Notes: a model not told the origin generated them from the letters alone. DNA of 64,000 nt from Diploptera punctata (GCA_030220185.1 JASPKZ010007294.1:609001-673000), one strand, 5' to 3'. Shown: positions 1 to 12,395, counted from the first letter of the stretch. A program made the numbers and translations.

Positions 1-284
1 AAGTTGGTGCCTTTTTTAAAGAGTTTGAGAACATTCTGAACAATATGAGATATGAATATTACAATTGATAAATATTTGGCAAAACATCTGAATGTAGTTT
101 ACTGTATGTTTGTGTAAGAATACCGATATGAGTGCCACTTAATGTAGTCGTTTACGCGGCACAAAGATAAGTAGCGCCGTGAAACTAATAAACAAGGGCG
201 TTACGTCACTGACATGCGCATAGCTACTGTCAAGATGGGAGCAACCTGTGTACCGAGAGATTCCGGGAACAGAAAACAACTGCC

Positions 285-341
285 TAATCTCTCTCACTCA
301 CTCTCCCTCTCTCTCTCTTTCTCTTTCTTTTTCTTTCTTTT
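285..341. repeat. CT-rich microsatellite
   Basis: Run of CT and CTTT units grading into a T-rich tract. Simple repeat with no coding meaning. The first 284 bases show nothing I can name. Confidence 0.85.
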
Positions 342-599
342 TTGTCCCAGATAATAGGAAGTAGAAAACTAAGAACTAAATTTAGGATTTATTTGAAGAA
401 GCATTTCAATAACGGCCCAAGAGAAGATTAATTAACGAATCCAATATATATATATATACTAGCTGCCCGGCGAATATATAAGTCCCGGCCACGCGTTGCT
501 GTGGCTAAGGTATACGTTAAATTGTGTTGTAGTAAACTAAGTGAGAAATCTAAATCAGAAAGTTTTTGTTTTACACAATTTTTTAGTTCTGGTACTTAA

Positions 600-1050
600 C
601 TACACCCGGTATAAATATGGGTGGTGGTTTATGTGGAAGTGTTTTGTTGATTGAGATGAATTTATGTTGTCTGCATTCTCAGTATCATCCATAAGTGTAT
701 CATGAGGATTATATACATTTATTGATGGAATATTTTGAGGAGGCTTGCTGATTTCATTACACTTTCGTTTTCTTCTACGAACTTGTTGGCAGTTTAGATT
801 CTCATCATCATCAAGAAGTATCATCTTGTGATATATTATAGTCATCTTGTTTTTCATTTAATTGAGGCATGGAGATTGTTTCTGTAATATTAGGCATATT
901 ATTATAACTGACAGACTTACTTACAGTTCTGTTATTCCGTTCCTTAGGAACTTCATATGTTTTTAAATTGACATTCTTCTTAAATGTAAGATTTATGTCA
1001 AATAGGCCTATACCAATTTGCGGAAATTCACTTGATATCTTATCATTCAT
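600..1050 (-). pseudogene. Unrecognised hydrophilic ORF relic in two frames
   Basis: Two reverse-strand open frames overlap here: 811-1050 (79 codons) and 600-857 (85 codons). Both are hydrophilic and rich in Asn, Asp and Ser, and the second has a basic patch RRRKRK. They could be one decayed reading frame with a shift near 830. The stretch lies between sequences that look like ends of an old mobile repeat (about 462 and 1800), so it may be an internal ORF of that element. I do not recognise the protein and chance ORFs are possible. Confidence 0.2.
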
Positions 1051-1384
1051 GGTCTCTAGAACTGATTCGCCATATTATTCATTGTCCCTCCTCGTTCCAG
1101 TTAAATTTAAATTAAGTTGCTGTCTTTCAGCCAGATTACTTAAAACTAATACTTACACACGAAATTAATATTATTATCAATCTATTGAAAATAAAATTAA
1201 CACAAACACACTTAAATTATGAAATAATCAATATTTGTAATTCAATTGAAATTCGCAGTTGCAACAAAAAGCACAGCCACCTGGTTAAATAATAAACCAA
1301 TTACCTTACACCGTCATCTGTTAGAATCGTATGGAACTCACAGATAAGTATAACTCTTTGTTAAATAATAAACAAATCATTATC

Positions 1385-1640
1385 AACAACAATCACGGAT
1401 TAAGCCCATGTGGCTTGTTCCGGTCTCATAGATTCTCATTCAAAAGTTGGATCCATCTCTTCTTCGGTCTACCAACATTCCTGCGTCCTTTTGATTTGTA
1501 TTTAAGTATAATTTTGGGAATGCGATCATCTTCCATTCTTTGAACATATTCTTTCCAGTTTTTTCTAGATTCTTTATTCTATCTACGAGTTTAAAGATAT
1601 TTAGCTCATTTCTAATATCATCAATAATTTACAATAAAAA
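1385..1640 (-). pseudogene. LINE 3'-end fragment (reverse transcriptase ORF C-terminus)
   Basis: Read on the reverse strand this gives the usual tail of a non-LTR retrotransposon ORF, including NWKEYVQRMEDDRIPK and GRRNVGRPKKRW. The same GRPK-RW signature recurs in the LINE at 40.2-41.4 kb. Only the last 80 or so codons remain, so this is a 5'-truncated dead copy lying inside an older repeat. Confidence 0.7.
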
Positions 1641-1675
1641 ATAATGCGACTATAAATTTAGTTATAAACAACCGT

Positions 1676-1774
1676 AGGTCTCAAGTTGGATCAAACAGCA
1701 CACAGTGTGCAAAATTTTATTGAAATCGGTTCAGTAGTTTAGGATTCCATCGCGGACAAACAACGTGACACGTA

Positions 1775-1812
<38 letters not shown>

Positions 1813-1937
1813 TAATGTTTGTTTGTTTGTTTGTTCGTATTTTATGCGCGGCCATACCGTTGATCCGATTGTGATGAGGTTTTTTGCAAAATGTTCAGGA
1901 GATTCCCGGGATGAACATACGCTATAAGAGAGTTGTG

Positions 1938-1970
<33 letters not shown>

Positions 1971-2400
1971 TATTTATTCTGGCAGAGTTAAGGCCATAAG
2001 GCCCTCTCTTCCACTCAACTCCTACACCCTTAAAAAACATTTTTGTAGTGAAAAACGTGAAAAAAGTCCTTTTTTTACCCTTAAATGACTTTCGCTGCCT
2101 AAACCATAACAAATACACAACATTAATGTACACAGAATTGAATATCTCAAAAAAAAAAAAACTCTACAAAAAAGTCCGCGACAGCATATATTTATCTTTT
2201 ACAGATAACACACAATAGCCATTTTTGTCTTTAATTGTTGCCAAGGAGATCGGGATAAGTAGATTCCTGCGCAAACATGTGCTGCCATACCATTCATCCG
2301 ATTGTCATGGGAATTTTTGCAAAATGTTCAGGATTTTCCCGGGAAGGTGATAGGTTATAAGTAGAGCGAGGATTTTTATGGAATTTCATGTTTTAAACTA
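1676..2400 (+). repeat. Old interspersed repeat, family H copy 1
   Basis: Starts with a common arthropod repeat tail (a segment like ATTGAAATCGGTTCAGTAGT) followed by a TA run at about 1779-1808. It continues with phrases that recur at 4.56-5.08 kb, such as GATCGGGATAAGTA and CTGAAAAA-ACGTGAAAAAAGTC. A TAA microsatellite occupies about 1937-1967. The phrase TTGCAAAATGTTCAGGA occurs twice internally, so the unit may itself be a partial dimer. The class is not certain; Helitron-like or an RTE tail are both possible. Confidence 0.5.
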
Positions 2401-3403
2401 TTGGTCAGAGAGCGCTGAGACAAAGTATCTTTACATTTTATGATATGTAGAATCAAATAAGACCTTCATATTTTTTCATATTTCATAATATTTTGGCAAA
2501 ATGTTCATATTTCAGTAAACATTTAATATTCCTTCATATTTTTCAACTTTCAATTTTTTAAAATAAATTTTCTACTAATTCGTTAGAAACATTTTTGGAG
2601 TGACTGTAGTTTTGAAATTTTTTGACAATGTAATATGGTAGACAGTAAAAATTCCTAAGTATCCCATCTGGAACAAGATAAATAGATTTGATAAAAGGAA
2701 ATAATTTAAAAAAAGGAGAGATGGAAAGACCAAGTGGAGGCTTTTGTCCGAAACTACAGAAAAAGAACAGGGATTTCCTAATCTGTGACAAGAACATGAA
2801 TAATTAGAATAACAACGTTAGAATAATAACCACCCACTCTTTTTTTCTCAGGTAGAAACCTATTCCTTTTTGCTACCTAAGAACAGTCCTTATTTTATGA
2901 ATGAATTACAGTATTTAAATGTAGGTAAGAAGCTGTGCTGTGAAATAAGGTCTTGCTCCACAGTTTATGAAATTTGTAAAATTCTTATAGGTAAGGCCAA
3001 TATTATTCTCACTTACATCAAACTATCATATATATGTAGTGCAGTACATGATTGCTCCCATAACATCATATAATGTGGAGCATACTTTTTGATCGTACAA
3101 AATAATTCTGACAGACTGGCGTTAAATATATACATTAAAAAGCTCCTAACTGTGTATTACGAACAGAATTGATAATTTGATTATTCAAAGCACATGCATA
3201 CATACTGTGCTCGGACAAATTTCATGGAAAACCTAATGTTAAAATAATTCTAACTACATTTCACTATGTTCATACATGTAATGTATAGGATTAAACATAA
3301 TTATAAGTGCAAAGAGAGTTTTGAAATACCCCCTAGAATTATTTGTGGATTAATTTATTTTAACATCTTGTTTCTCCAAATATGACATATAGTACTTGGT
3401 CTA
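2401..3403. other. No recognisable gene
   Basis: AT-rich sequence. The open frames on either strand are short, lack motifs and look like chance. I see nothing nameable. Confidence 0.6.
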
Positions 3404-3646
3404 CTGTGATGGGCAGGACATATGGCATGAATGGGGGAATTAAAGACGTGCACGGAAGCTTCTTGTAGGAAAACCAGAGGGAAGATCAAGAATGAAGTGG
3501 GAGAATAACATTAACCATGATTTGAGGGAAAGATTATAGAGGGGATGATTGGAAAACATTGGCTGAGGATAGGGATGTATGGAGAGCTTATGTCCGTGCG
3601 GCCATGAACCTACGGGTTTGATTGTGTCAGTAAGTTAGTTAGTTAG
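3404..3646 (+). pseudogene. LINE-V 3'-end fragment, decayed
   Basis: Corresponds to the last 75 or so codons of the LINE family whose better copies sit at 29.5, 33.7-34.8 and 60.3 kb. GATGGGCAGGACAT, GGGATGTATGGAGAGCTTATG and the stop-proximal ACCTACGGGTT are all present. Indels break the frame. It ends in the family's tetranucleotide tail (AGTTAGTTAGTT). Confidence 0.8.
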
Positions 3647-3917
3647 GACTTGGTCTACGCGTGTTCTGATTCATCCAATTTAATGTTATTGTAATATTTA
3701 TATATACTGGAATTCATTATCTTTATGCAAAGTAAATAGAAGTCATTCAAACTGTACCTACTCTAAATTTTGTCAGTGGTATATTCGATGGAAGGAAGTT
3801 ACAACGGTTACTATGTTTTTTTTATTTATGTTCGGATTTCGTAATTAAATATCATTAGATAAATTAATTGATCGCGTTTTATATAAACCCAGTATTCATT
3901 TACTGAAATAAAGTGTC

Positions 3918-4180
3918 AAATCTCAGGCTTGGGAGGCCCTTGTGGGTAGATGGATGTTGAGACTTCCACATTTCTAGACAATCTCCAAGGGATGTCCACT
4001 GGGTTCTCAGTCCTGCGTAACGGCCCCTTTGCCCCAGAACATGCGTCTGGTACTCATTTAAATTAAGAGCTGAGTAGACTCTAGGGCTATGATGCCGCCA
4101 GAAGGTTTGGTCCAGCTAAAAACCTGACCCCTTTGAGACTCAAACCCACGTCCTTCCGGCTTGTTAGCGTGATTCCTCAC
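3918..4180 (-). repeat. SINE family A, copy 1
   Basis: On the reverse strand this reads as a tRNA-headed SINE body: TCTGGCGGCATCATAGCCC, then TAATTTAAATGAGTACCAGA, and a tail about leading/trailing CCCAAGCCTGAG. Better copies at 14.57 and 16.9 kb show the full head. The tRNA-like head of this copy (toward 4180) is diverged. Confidence 0.7.
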
Positions 4181-4559
4181 ATAATATACTTCAATGTGAA
4201 CCATTAAAATTGCTTCAAATCACAAACATGATATTTTATTGTTAAGAATCAATAAAACCTCATAATGTTAAAAATTCCAAAATTTATTATATTAAATGAT
4301 ATTTTATATTGAGTCAGATATAATGAAAAATTAATTAAGATGGAAATGCAGTGAAACTCTTGATTTCTTGAGCTACAAAAAGGTCTTCTTGTCTCATTTG
4401 TGTGCTTATATGTATACCCATAAATTATACAGGTCTTGTGTATATAAATATGTGTAAAAAGTTGAAAAAATAGTAGCTTCATAATATTTTTGTGTCCTAA
4501 TTTTCATATTTTGCTATTATGATTTCATATTTTAGTATAATTTTCTTCATATAATTCCT

Positions 4560-5078
4560 CACTCTAGTTATAAGAGAGTTTTAATACTCAAGCCATTTGC
4601 CCTTAAAAATCACCTTCTATACTGAAAAAACCTGAAAAAAGTCACGTTTTCTAAGCTTAAATGGCTTACGCTGTCTAAACCATATTAACTACACAAAATT
4701 ATTGTACACAGAATTAACTCTACAGAAAAGTTCTCGGCAGCATATGTTTATCTTTTAAGGATAACTCACAATAACCGTTTTTATCTTTCATTGATTCCAA
4801 GAAGATCGGGATAAGTAAATTCCCGGGCAAGCATAGCAGCGCACGGCGGGTATTCTTTTATAGATAACTCAAAATAGCGAAGTTTGTCTTTCTGCTCATT
4901 TATGCCAAGTACATCGGGGTGCGTAGATTCCCGGGCAACGCCGGGTAATCAGCACGGGGTATCTAAAATGATAACTATATAAATTTATATTTATTTTTCC
5001 TTTTACTTTTTCAACTAAATGCAACAACACATTAACATTTATTTAGACGTAGCAGCGCACGCCGAGTATTAGCTAGTT
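4560..5078 (+). repeat. Old interspersed repeat, family H copy 2
   Basis: Collinear with 1920-2400: TTATAAGAGAGTT, then CTGAAAAAACCTGAAAAAAGTC, ACAGAATTAACTCTACAG and GATCGGGATAAGTAAATTCC. An internal duplication repeats the segment with CCCGGGCAA. It ends GCACGCCGAGTATTAGCTAG. The CTAG end after a GC-rich repeat resembles Helitron 3' ends, but I could not confirm a hairpin or the 5' TC end. Confidence 0.5.
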
Positions 5079-8000
5079 TAGTTTAAAATTACTTCTAAAA
5101 TGCCACTTCAGTAATAACATCTGATTCAATGTTTTTATGCCAGTAAATAGTACCAATTCATATATTGTTTCCCCAAGTACAACATTGTTACGATTAAGGG
5201 TTTCTTTATTTTGACTTCGAAGGACTTTATACTATTAAGGTAGTGGGCCGATATTACCCTTTAATAAGTTTCTTGAATTTTAATTCTTAAAGTTGGTTGC
5301 GTCTATGAATTGTTTTGGACTAAATGTCCTAATGGTTTCTCAAAGGGACTAGAGGCGGTTTCTGGGCTCTTATGGGATTTATAGGGATAACCCTATGGGA
5401 TGAAAGGTTAATTAAGCTTGACCACTAGGAAATTATACCAATCACTATGGGATAAAAGTACCCTAATGTCAGCAAACTATCTTCGATATGAGTCAAGAAC
5501 ACTGTATTTTACGAGTAATTTGTTTTATTTAACAAGTTACATGTGGAACATACATAACCCGACATCTTTAGTATGTTGCAATTACCCTGTCCTTCGTTAA
5601 GGATGGCATTTGAATTACCAACTCAAAAATCATTCAGTGTTAATTTATCTTCAATAAATGGAGGGAAAGAACCATGTTAATAGAATGTAATTATAAATTT
5701 CAATTGAAAGTCGAAATATATTTAGTAACCATCATTAAGTTCATTTTATACAAAACAATTATTATGTGAATTTAATTAATAGACAACAATTCTAAGTCCA
5801 CAATTAAAATTGTACTTTGCGTTTCAAAATAATTGTTTTATATTTAAGAAGATTTAGGAAATTATTTTCGATAATATAAAATATAAACATTGCCCATCTA
5901 AACTGTATGGTGCCTTTTTCCTCGTTCTCGCTACATCCTCTAAGACAAATAATCGTCATTTTTATATGACTTGAATCTAGATTTTTACTATCAGAGGAAT
6001 TTTACAAACCTTGAATCTGCCTTCAAATAACATGTTTGATGTATTTCCTAACATCTTACTATAAGTTGAGTATTAAATGTAAATTATATTAATTCAGCAA
6101 AAAATAATCTCTAATTATTAAATTAATTTCCAAATTAATCTCAATAAATTGACAATCATGTTTCATATAACAAAATAATAACTTAGGCCTAGATAACTTT
6201 TTCCATGTTAAATATTTATCAGCTTTTTATTCTAGGCCAATGGGTTTTTATTCATTGTGCACATTTTATATAATTATATAATTAATTAGCGCATTTGACA
6301 ACAATATTAAAGCGTGATTTAACACTGACGTCATGAACCCCAAGTTCAGAGTGCGTGAGCTATATACTTCATTCATGTATCGTTGTTTACTTCAACTAAG
6401 GCGGGATAGGGACGAAAATATTGCTCATTGTAACTAGGTAGGCCTACCTATATTTAATCAATGGATCTTGGATTTTAGCTTTTATGCCTATTTGTTCCTC
6501 AAGGAATAAACAAAAACAAATTACGTAGATCTAAATTTCATAAATAAAATTATACAACCATAAAGAGTTGTAGGCCTGTTGGGGCTAAAAATGCTTACAT
6601 AACCTATTACTACGCGTTTGTGTTTTGAACCTAAATTAAGTGATTTTAAAATTAAATTTACATGAATCATCTCAGTTGAGCGTTGCAGGTCTTCACAGAA
6701 CACTAAAATTTAGTCAGAGCATCGGAATAACGTAACATGACAACTTCCTGGTCAATATATAAATCTATTTTATTAATTTCATAATTCGTACATCAAGGAT
6801 CGTAATATTATAAATTTTTAAAATACTAAAATATTATTTTTTAACTTATTTTTTATGCCTATTTTAGGTAATAAAATTCCATGTTTATTAATTACACAAA
6901 ACAAAACAGGAACCTGATATTAGATAAGATGATTGTGAATACTTTTATGTTTGTTTTTAAATGCGTATGAAATTATACTTATGTATGGTTGTCAAATTTT
7001 ACTTTATAGCATAGCAGCCCTTCTGTTGAAATGTTGGTAATCAGTCACATTTGCTTTAATAGCGAAGTAAATTTTTACGTGACCAGATTTCCTTGGCGGA
7101 AATGAGAATTAATCTGTGTCGATAATATAATACAAAACCAGAAGTACAGACATGAAAAAAAGTGAACTTACTAACTTAGCAGCGCCACTCCATACTCTTA
7201 AAGTACTATTTGATAGAAAAAAGACAGGCGAAGGACTGTTCTATTACACTTTTCAATTAGGCTCTACTTCACATACTACTTTCTTCTCTCAACAACCAAT
7301 GGCTCATGGCTATAACGTAACAATGCACCAACAACAGTGACTTTCTCCGTCTCTTATGTTAGGAGACAAAGATGATATGAAGTTTTCGTCCGGGGATTAG
7401 GTAGACAGAATTGCAATGTGTAACATTATTATCTAGTGCCCTCATTTGCCCGACATTGATGTCAGTTTAACATTTAATTGCATGCCTCTTATATAAACTT
7501 ACATTATTCTCTTGTTTATAGGCAATGACGATGCTCCACTTTAAAACAAACTGGATGTGTACAGTGTGGAAAAATGACAAATTTAAGAATTTTGTATACT
7601 TAATCTAAAGTGCAATATTATTAATAAAGTTAAAATTCTATTTTATTTCATATTGATCATTTTGCTTATTATAGTACAAATGGGACAATTTTTGCATTCT
7701 ACAACTTTAAAATTTCTACTGTTACTAGGGCTAAGTTAATTAACGATAAAGTACAAAATGTTTTAATATAAGGCAATAAAAACTTGCCATGTTAAATAAC
7801 ATGCAGGCCTACGTTACATACATTTGGGATGAAAAGGCAAGTCAAAGCCAACAAACAAATAAAAAATCATTTATCAATGAAATCGCAAAATTCCCTCTAT
7901 ATATTTCCTCATAAACGTTTCTCCACCTTTTCAGAGAGTCAGACATTTCGATAAAGTTGATTTTAATGAAGATCGATCTAATAAATTCTTGTACATAATA

Positions 8001-8811
8001 ACGATACTTCCATTAAAAAATACTTTATGTAGACCTACCTACAAATTATCTCTTAATATATATGCCAACAATCTAACAACATTCCTGGTATTTGACATAA
8101 AAGCAAAATATTTGTATCAAATTTTTTAAATTGTGTAACAGGGTTATAGGTTTACTTGTTTAACACAATTTTTTAAAATTAATATAATTCAATTGTGAAA
8201 TTCTCAAATTCTACGGGTGTTTTTGCGAATAGCTCCTCAAAATTAAAAACAAATTTTATTACCGTGAGTGTGGGAGGTAATAAATTATAATTAAAAATAC
8301 CAATTGCACTCTTTATAACTTCCTGGGTTAAAATTTCATCCTTTGTGGTAATAATGTAAACTCGTACATTATGTATACATTTTATTGCGCATGCGTTAAT
8401 AAACATACTACACTAATTGGGTACTGTTACACTCCTACTGTATGCTTCGTATCTAGATATATAACCAAAGTTGCTAATGAAGTGCACGAATTTTGTCCGC
8501 ATTCTTTTAACTCTAGTGGTAAGAATTATGGCTTTAAAAGTTCAGGTATCTTGTACTTCAAAGTAATAAAATATTATATTTTCGAGAATGCTAAGCGCGA
8601 TTTATGTTAAGAAAACTGTATAATGAAAGTAAACAGTCCAAAGAGGAAGTGAACTGATTTGAACACACATTGAGTTTTTCTTTATCTTTTATTTGTTATT
8701 AAAACATATTTACATACCATGAAATTAGTGCAGCTTATTTAAATTATGACAAAATTTAAAAAAAAAGCCATATTCCTTGAAAATGAAAAAACTATAATTT
8801 AATTCTTATAT
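5079..8811. other. Unique-looking AT-rich DNA, no gene recognised
   Basis: Open frames here are at most about 80 codons (for example 7152-7340 and 8371-8610) and show no domain, signal or homology I recognise. No repeat I can match to the rest of the window. Could be intergenic or intronic. Confidence 0.5.
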
Positions 8812-9530
8812 TTTTTCATAAGTAATGGCACGAGTGATTTCCAATTATTCTAGAGAATTTGGAAATCAAGAGTGGCATTTGTCAGGACTATTTGATGAAT
8901 AAAATTAAGCTGTTTACTCACAAATCATTATTTAAATATAGTTATTTTAAAATATTTATATATTTAATGTAAAAGGCGATGTTTGAAAACAAATGAGAAA
9001 CGTTATGTTTCACTTGTTTATCACTGCAACCAGATCATATTATTTATTGCCAAAAGATCGCAATATTGTAAGAATGCACCCTAGTGGAGAAAAAATGAAA
9101 CACATCAAACTGTTTATTAATTAATTTCTGATGTCATATGATGTAAATATGTCAATTATATTTTTCTGAAATACCATTACCTGGGAAAAATAGTTTAAGA
9201 AAGTGCGAACAGTGATTTCTTTTTTTTATGGTATAATCAATTGCTACAAAAGTTTTTATATTATCTCCCGCAATCACGATAAGGTTACAATCATGCACTA
9301 TATAGCCTATACAATCTGGTAGCTACGTGCAGTCGCTGCAAAATAATGCTATGGCCTATTTAGAATGTTAAAAGGGAGGAGCTTGATTTTACAGTGATAA
9401 ATTGAACTGATAAAATCGATGTGAAAAACGACTGTCATTGGTTGTAAATAAAAAATCATTGAAATGTGATTGGTCATTGACTCTCATTTGGGGCATAAGT
9501 TAAATAGTCATAATAAATATATGAAGAATC
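8812..9530 (-). repeat. Interspersed repeat family K, near full-length copy
   Basis: Matches 30205-30895 in reverse orientation over about 700 bases. The shared order (read on this strand) is ATGGCACGAGTGATTTCC, AATCATTATTTAAATA, CAACCAGATCATATTATTTA, AAGAATGCACCCTAGTGGAG, TTGCAGCGACTG on the other strand, and GATTGGTCATTGACTC. No coding capacity seen. Partial copies lie at 54.1 and 57.3 kb. The class is unknown. Confidence 0.75.
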
Positions 9531-9585
9531 AATTAAACCAAAGATCACATTGAAAATAGTTTATTTTTACAGTTATTTAAATTCA

Positions 9586-9980
9586 CCATCATCATCATCA
9601 TCATCATCATCACAACGTTTTAGGTTTAGGTTCAATTAAGCCTGTTCGTATACCGCAAGGTGTTCTATTAATTAGGCCTGAAGAGGCCTAATTATCAGAT
9701 GGTAGTCGAGAATAACCTGATCTAACAGCTATGTCTATATTTATTGGAGGTTCCTCTGTTTAGTGATGGATATTTCTGTTGTTCTAAACAATTAGCCAAT
9801 TTTCTTTATCTTCTCATTATTTTGTGCCTTTGCTTTTGCGTCATTAATATTATAAATCCAACTTATCTTGAAGTTATTGCTAGTAATGTGAGCCTCCCTC
9901 GGACTGAGTATCTATCGCAAGGTACTTCCAGTGCACAGTGGGAAGCTACCTTTCTGCCTTCTGGACAGGCTTGTGAATGA
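9586..9980. repeat. CAT microsatellite and adjoining repeat-like segment
   Basis: A CAT/ATC run (9588-9612) is followed by a segment with GTATACCGCAAGG and CAGTGGGAAGCTACC. Several LINEs in this window end in similar ATG/CAT tails (46.86 and 41.4 kb), so this could be another reverse-strand LINE end. I cannot translate a recognisable protein from it. Confidence 0.35.
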
Positions 9981-10166
9981 CACTTCTTCTATAGGTACTT
10001 TCACGTCTAGAAAATAACATTACCCTTATGTAGCAATTATTTTTAGTAAAAGTGTCATTTTTTGTGAGATTAATTCGTTTGAAATTAACAATTAAGTTAA
10101 TTAGTTTCACCTAGAACTTTGCCACGAATGTGGGTGCCCGATTAAGAAAGTTATGAAACGTATAGT

Positions 10167-10598
10167 TGTAATAAGATGTTAATTATATAATTTTTACCTG
10201 GTAAGTCAGTCGTCCTCAACTGAATTATTAAACATCTTCAAGTTATTCTAATATGGAGGCCTTTCGAAAACAATGTTTCATATTCTACGTTTTAACTGGA
10301 ACTGATGGTGTTATATATGTTGTATAACGGATTTATGTCTGCGGGTATATTCCCTTTGAGTAGGTATTTATTTCTTGCTTCTTTTAGAATCTCTGTCTTC
10401 AAGGATGCTGAGAACATAATCGCAGACATAAATCCATTATACAACCAATATAACACCATCAGTTCCAGTTAAAACGCAGAAGATGAAACATTGTTTTCGA
10501 AAGGCCTCCATATTAGAATAATTTGAAGAAGTTTAATAATTTAGTTGAGAATGACTGACTTACCAGATAAAAATTATATAATTAACATCTTATTACAT
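10167..10598. mobile_element. Foldback element resembling Penelope-type ends
   Basis: Long imperfect palindrome: arms of about 175 bases (10167-10345 and 10423-10598) around a spacer of about 75 bases. Arm landmarks are ACCTGGTAAGTCAGTCGTCC, GGAGGCCTTTCGAAAACAAT and GGAACTGATGGTGTTATAT, each mirrored. The outer arm aligns loosely with the end of the Penelope-like element at 54.6 kb (ACCTG, then GTCGTCCTCAACT-AATTAT versus GTCTCCTCAACTTAATTAT). No ORF remains inside. The foldback is plain; the Penelope assignment is inference. Confidence 0.7.
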
Positions 10599-10749
10599 AA
10601 CCTCAACGGTGCTTTAATATGAATTTCAAAAGTGTTGAACGTATAATTGTTTAATAAAATTGGGGGGTTAACTCACAGACCAGAACAGCGGCTATCGGAG
10701 ATGCTCTTACAACGAAACTTGTTTTGTCATGTACAGCTATGGCCAAGGA

Positions 10750-11095
10750 ACAATATGCAACTAATATATCACGTGTGGTTTACTCAGCGAGGATGTTCTA
10801 AAGGTTCTGGCGTTTCTGTGGTCACAAAATATAAAATTCGTGGTGAGATTTCTAGTGGCTTCATGGTATCTCCGAAGAAAAGAAGAACCGTGGACCCAAA
10901 TAAATTCAATAGAAAAATGAAATATTACGATTTTGCGAAAAAAGGAATTCGACATAAATTACGAACTTTTTTTTAAATCGACCACCAACTACCACGACAT
11001 CCTAGACGCAGTTAACTATGACGCAGATCTCCCATGACAATCCTCTACAGGACTGTACAGGACATGAGTTTTGTTTATGAGAAGAATTGAAAAAC
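10750..11095 (+). pseudogene. Tc1/IS630-type transposase N-terminal HTH fragment, broken
   Basis: Forward-strand open frame (part of 10647-10976) encodes GVSVVTKYKIRGEISSG, SPKKRRTVDPNKFNR and KGIRHKLRTFF. This fits the HTH plus linker of insect proteins with the pattern SPKK..., DDFDK.AIR.KI..FY. Past a stop at 10976, other frames continue LDAVNYDADLP, LYRTVQDMSFVYEKN, matching the family's next motif (ST-LYR-LK-MGF-Y-K). No DDE catalytic part follows. A relic with at least two frame breaks. Confidence 0.5.
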
Positions 11096-11611
11096 TCGAT
11101 GGGAAGATATTTTATCTTGGTCTATATCAAATTTTATATTACACTGTTTGATGGTATGCACAGCGTTGTTTTTAATTTTACGAGAATTATTCTTAAACGA
11201 CTTGAATATAAAATGCTTTTTCATTCTGGAATGATTATAATTTTTGAAAATTAAAATAAAATATAAAATGGAAGAGCTTACTTCGAAATTTTAATATTAT
11301 TATTTAGTAACCACATTAGAATGGCCACGATTTACATTTTATTAGCAGTAGTGAAGATAATTGTGACGTAACCTCATGTTAATATTGTGCTTATGCTAGA
11401 AGGAGAAGAGGGAGATATAACTTACTTCCATCTCTGACAGTCAGTATGGCAACATTGTTCCCATAAGAGCAATACTGTTTTCTAGACATGAAATACCCTA
11501 TATTCGTGATGTTTGCAAAATACCGCTCATGCTTGGTCCATGATAAATCTTAGATACTGAATAATAGTGCCTAATCTTGCAATGTGGATGCGTTTATCAG
11601 GTACTACCCGA
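11096..11611. other. No recognisable gene
   Basis: AT-rich sequence without supported ORFs or repeats I can match. Confidence 0.5.
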
Positions 11612-11882
11612 GTGTACGCTATAGCGTAGTTAGTTAAGGCAATACGCTACAAGTCGGATGGTCGAGGGTTCATGTCCCAATGAAGTCAGGATTTTAAACG
11701 TCCTAAACCTTCTCCATGGCCCCGAACCCGACTCAGCTTCTAACGGAATACCAGATGAATGTCCTGGGTTGAAGGCCGTCATCACGTAGGGCTGGCAAAC
11801 CGGCTGATTTCTTGTGTCGATTGTCTAAAAAAAGTTGGGAGCCTCCCAAGGGCTGTAGTGGGTTCATTTTACTTTTACATAG
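11612..11882 (+). repeat. SINE family A, copy 2
   Basis: Has a tRNA-like head with an A-box-like AGTTAGTTAAGGCAATACGC and a B-box-like GGTTCATGTCC. The body follows: CTAAACCTTCTCCATGG, CAGCTTCTAACGGAATACCA. The tail is GGGCTGTAGTGGGTTCATTT then ACTTTTAC. No coding potential. Confidence 0.85.
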
Positions 11883-12120
11883 TTAGGTTCAGTAGAGATA
11901 TATGTCCTCTATTTATGCTGTGCTTGAGTGGGTAATTTACATTATTGTGATTCTAAATAATACAATTCCAAATAAAAATAATCAATTTTTTCTATATTTT
12001 TGTTAACAATTAGTGCCGGTATCCTGTCTACAATTTACTAAGTATAATAAAATATTTGAAATGAAATTGCTGACATCATGGACATTACTTAAGATATATT
12101 TTTAACCAATGCCAACATGT

Positions 12121-12395
12121 TGCCTTTATGCCTTTCTGGTATTCTCTTCTGGCATGGCGATATTGCAACCCTTTTCTTATGTTGGGGCGCCTGGAAGGCA
12201 GAATTTCATTATCCCGATAATATGATGGACAATAAATGATCATGAAACACTAGGAGAGTTCTTGAACCTAAACTTAGTATAAATCCAGGTCATGGGCGAC
12301 CAACGGAATGATTCTGCTCGAGACTGGATATCGAACCCAGGACCCCATGAAATGCAGTTGAAAGCTCTGACTACTAGCCCATCAGGCTGGTCTTG
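12121..12395 (-). repeat. SINE family C, copy 1
   Basis: On the reverse strand the head reads GACCAGCCTGATGGGCTAGT, with a B-box-like GGTTCGATATCC. The body includes GGTCGCCCATGACCTGG, then CTCTCCTAGTGTTTCATGAT, and the diagnostic TGCCTTCCAGGCGCCCC. Related copies lie at 16.45, 46.2 and 59.5 kb. Confidence 0.85.
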
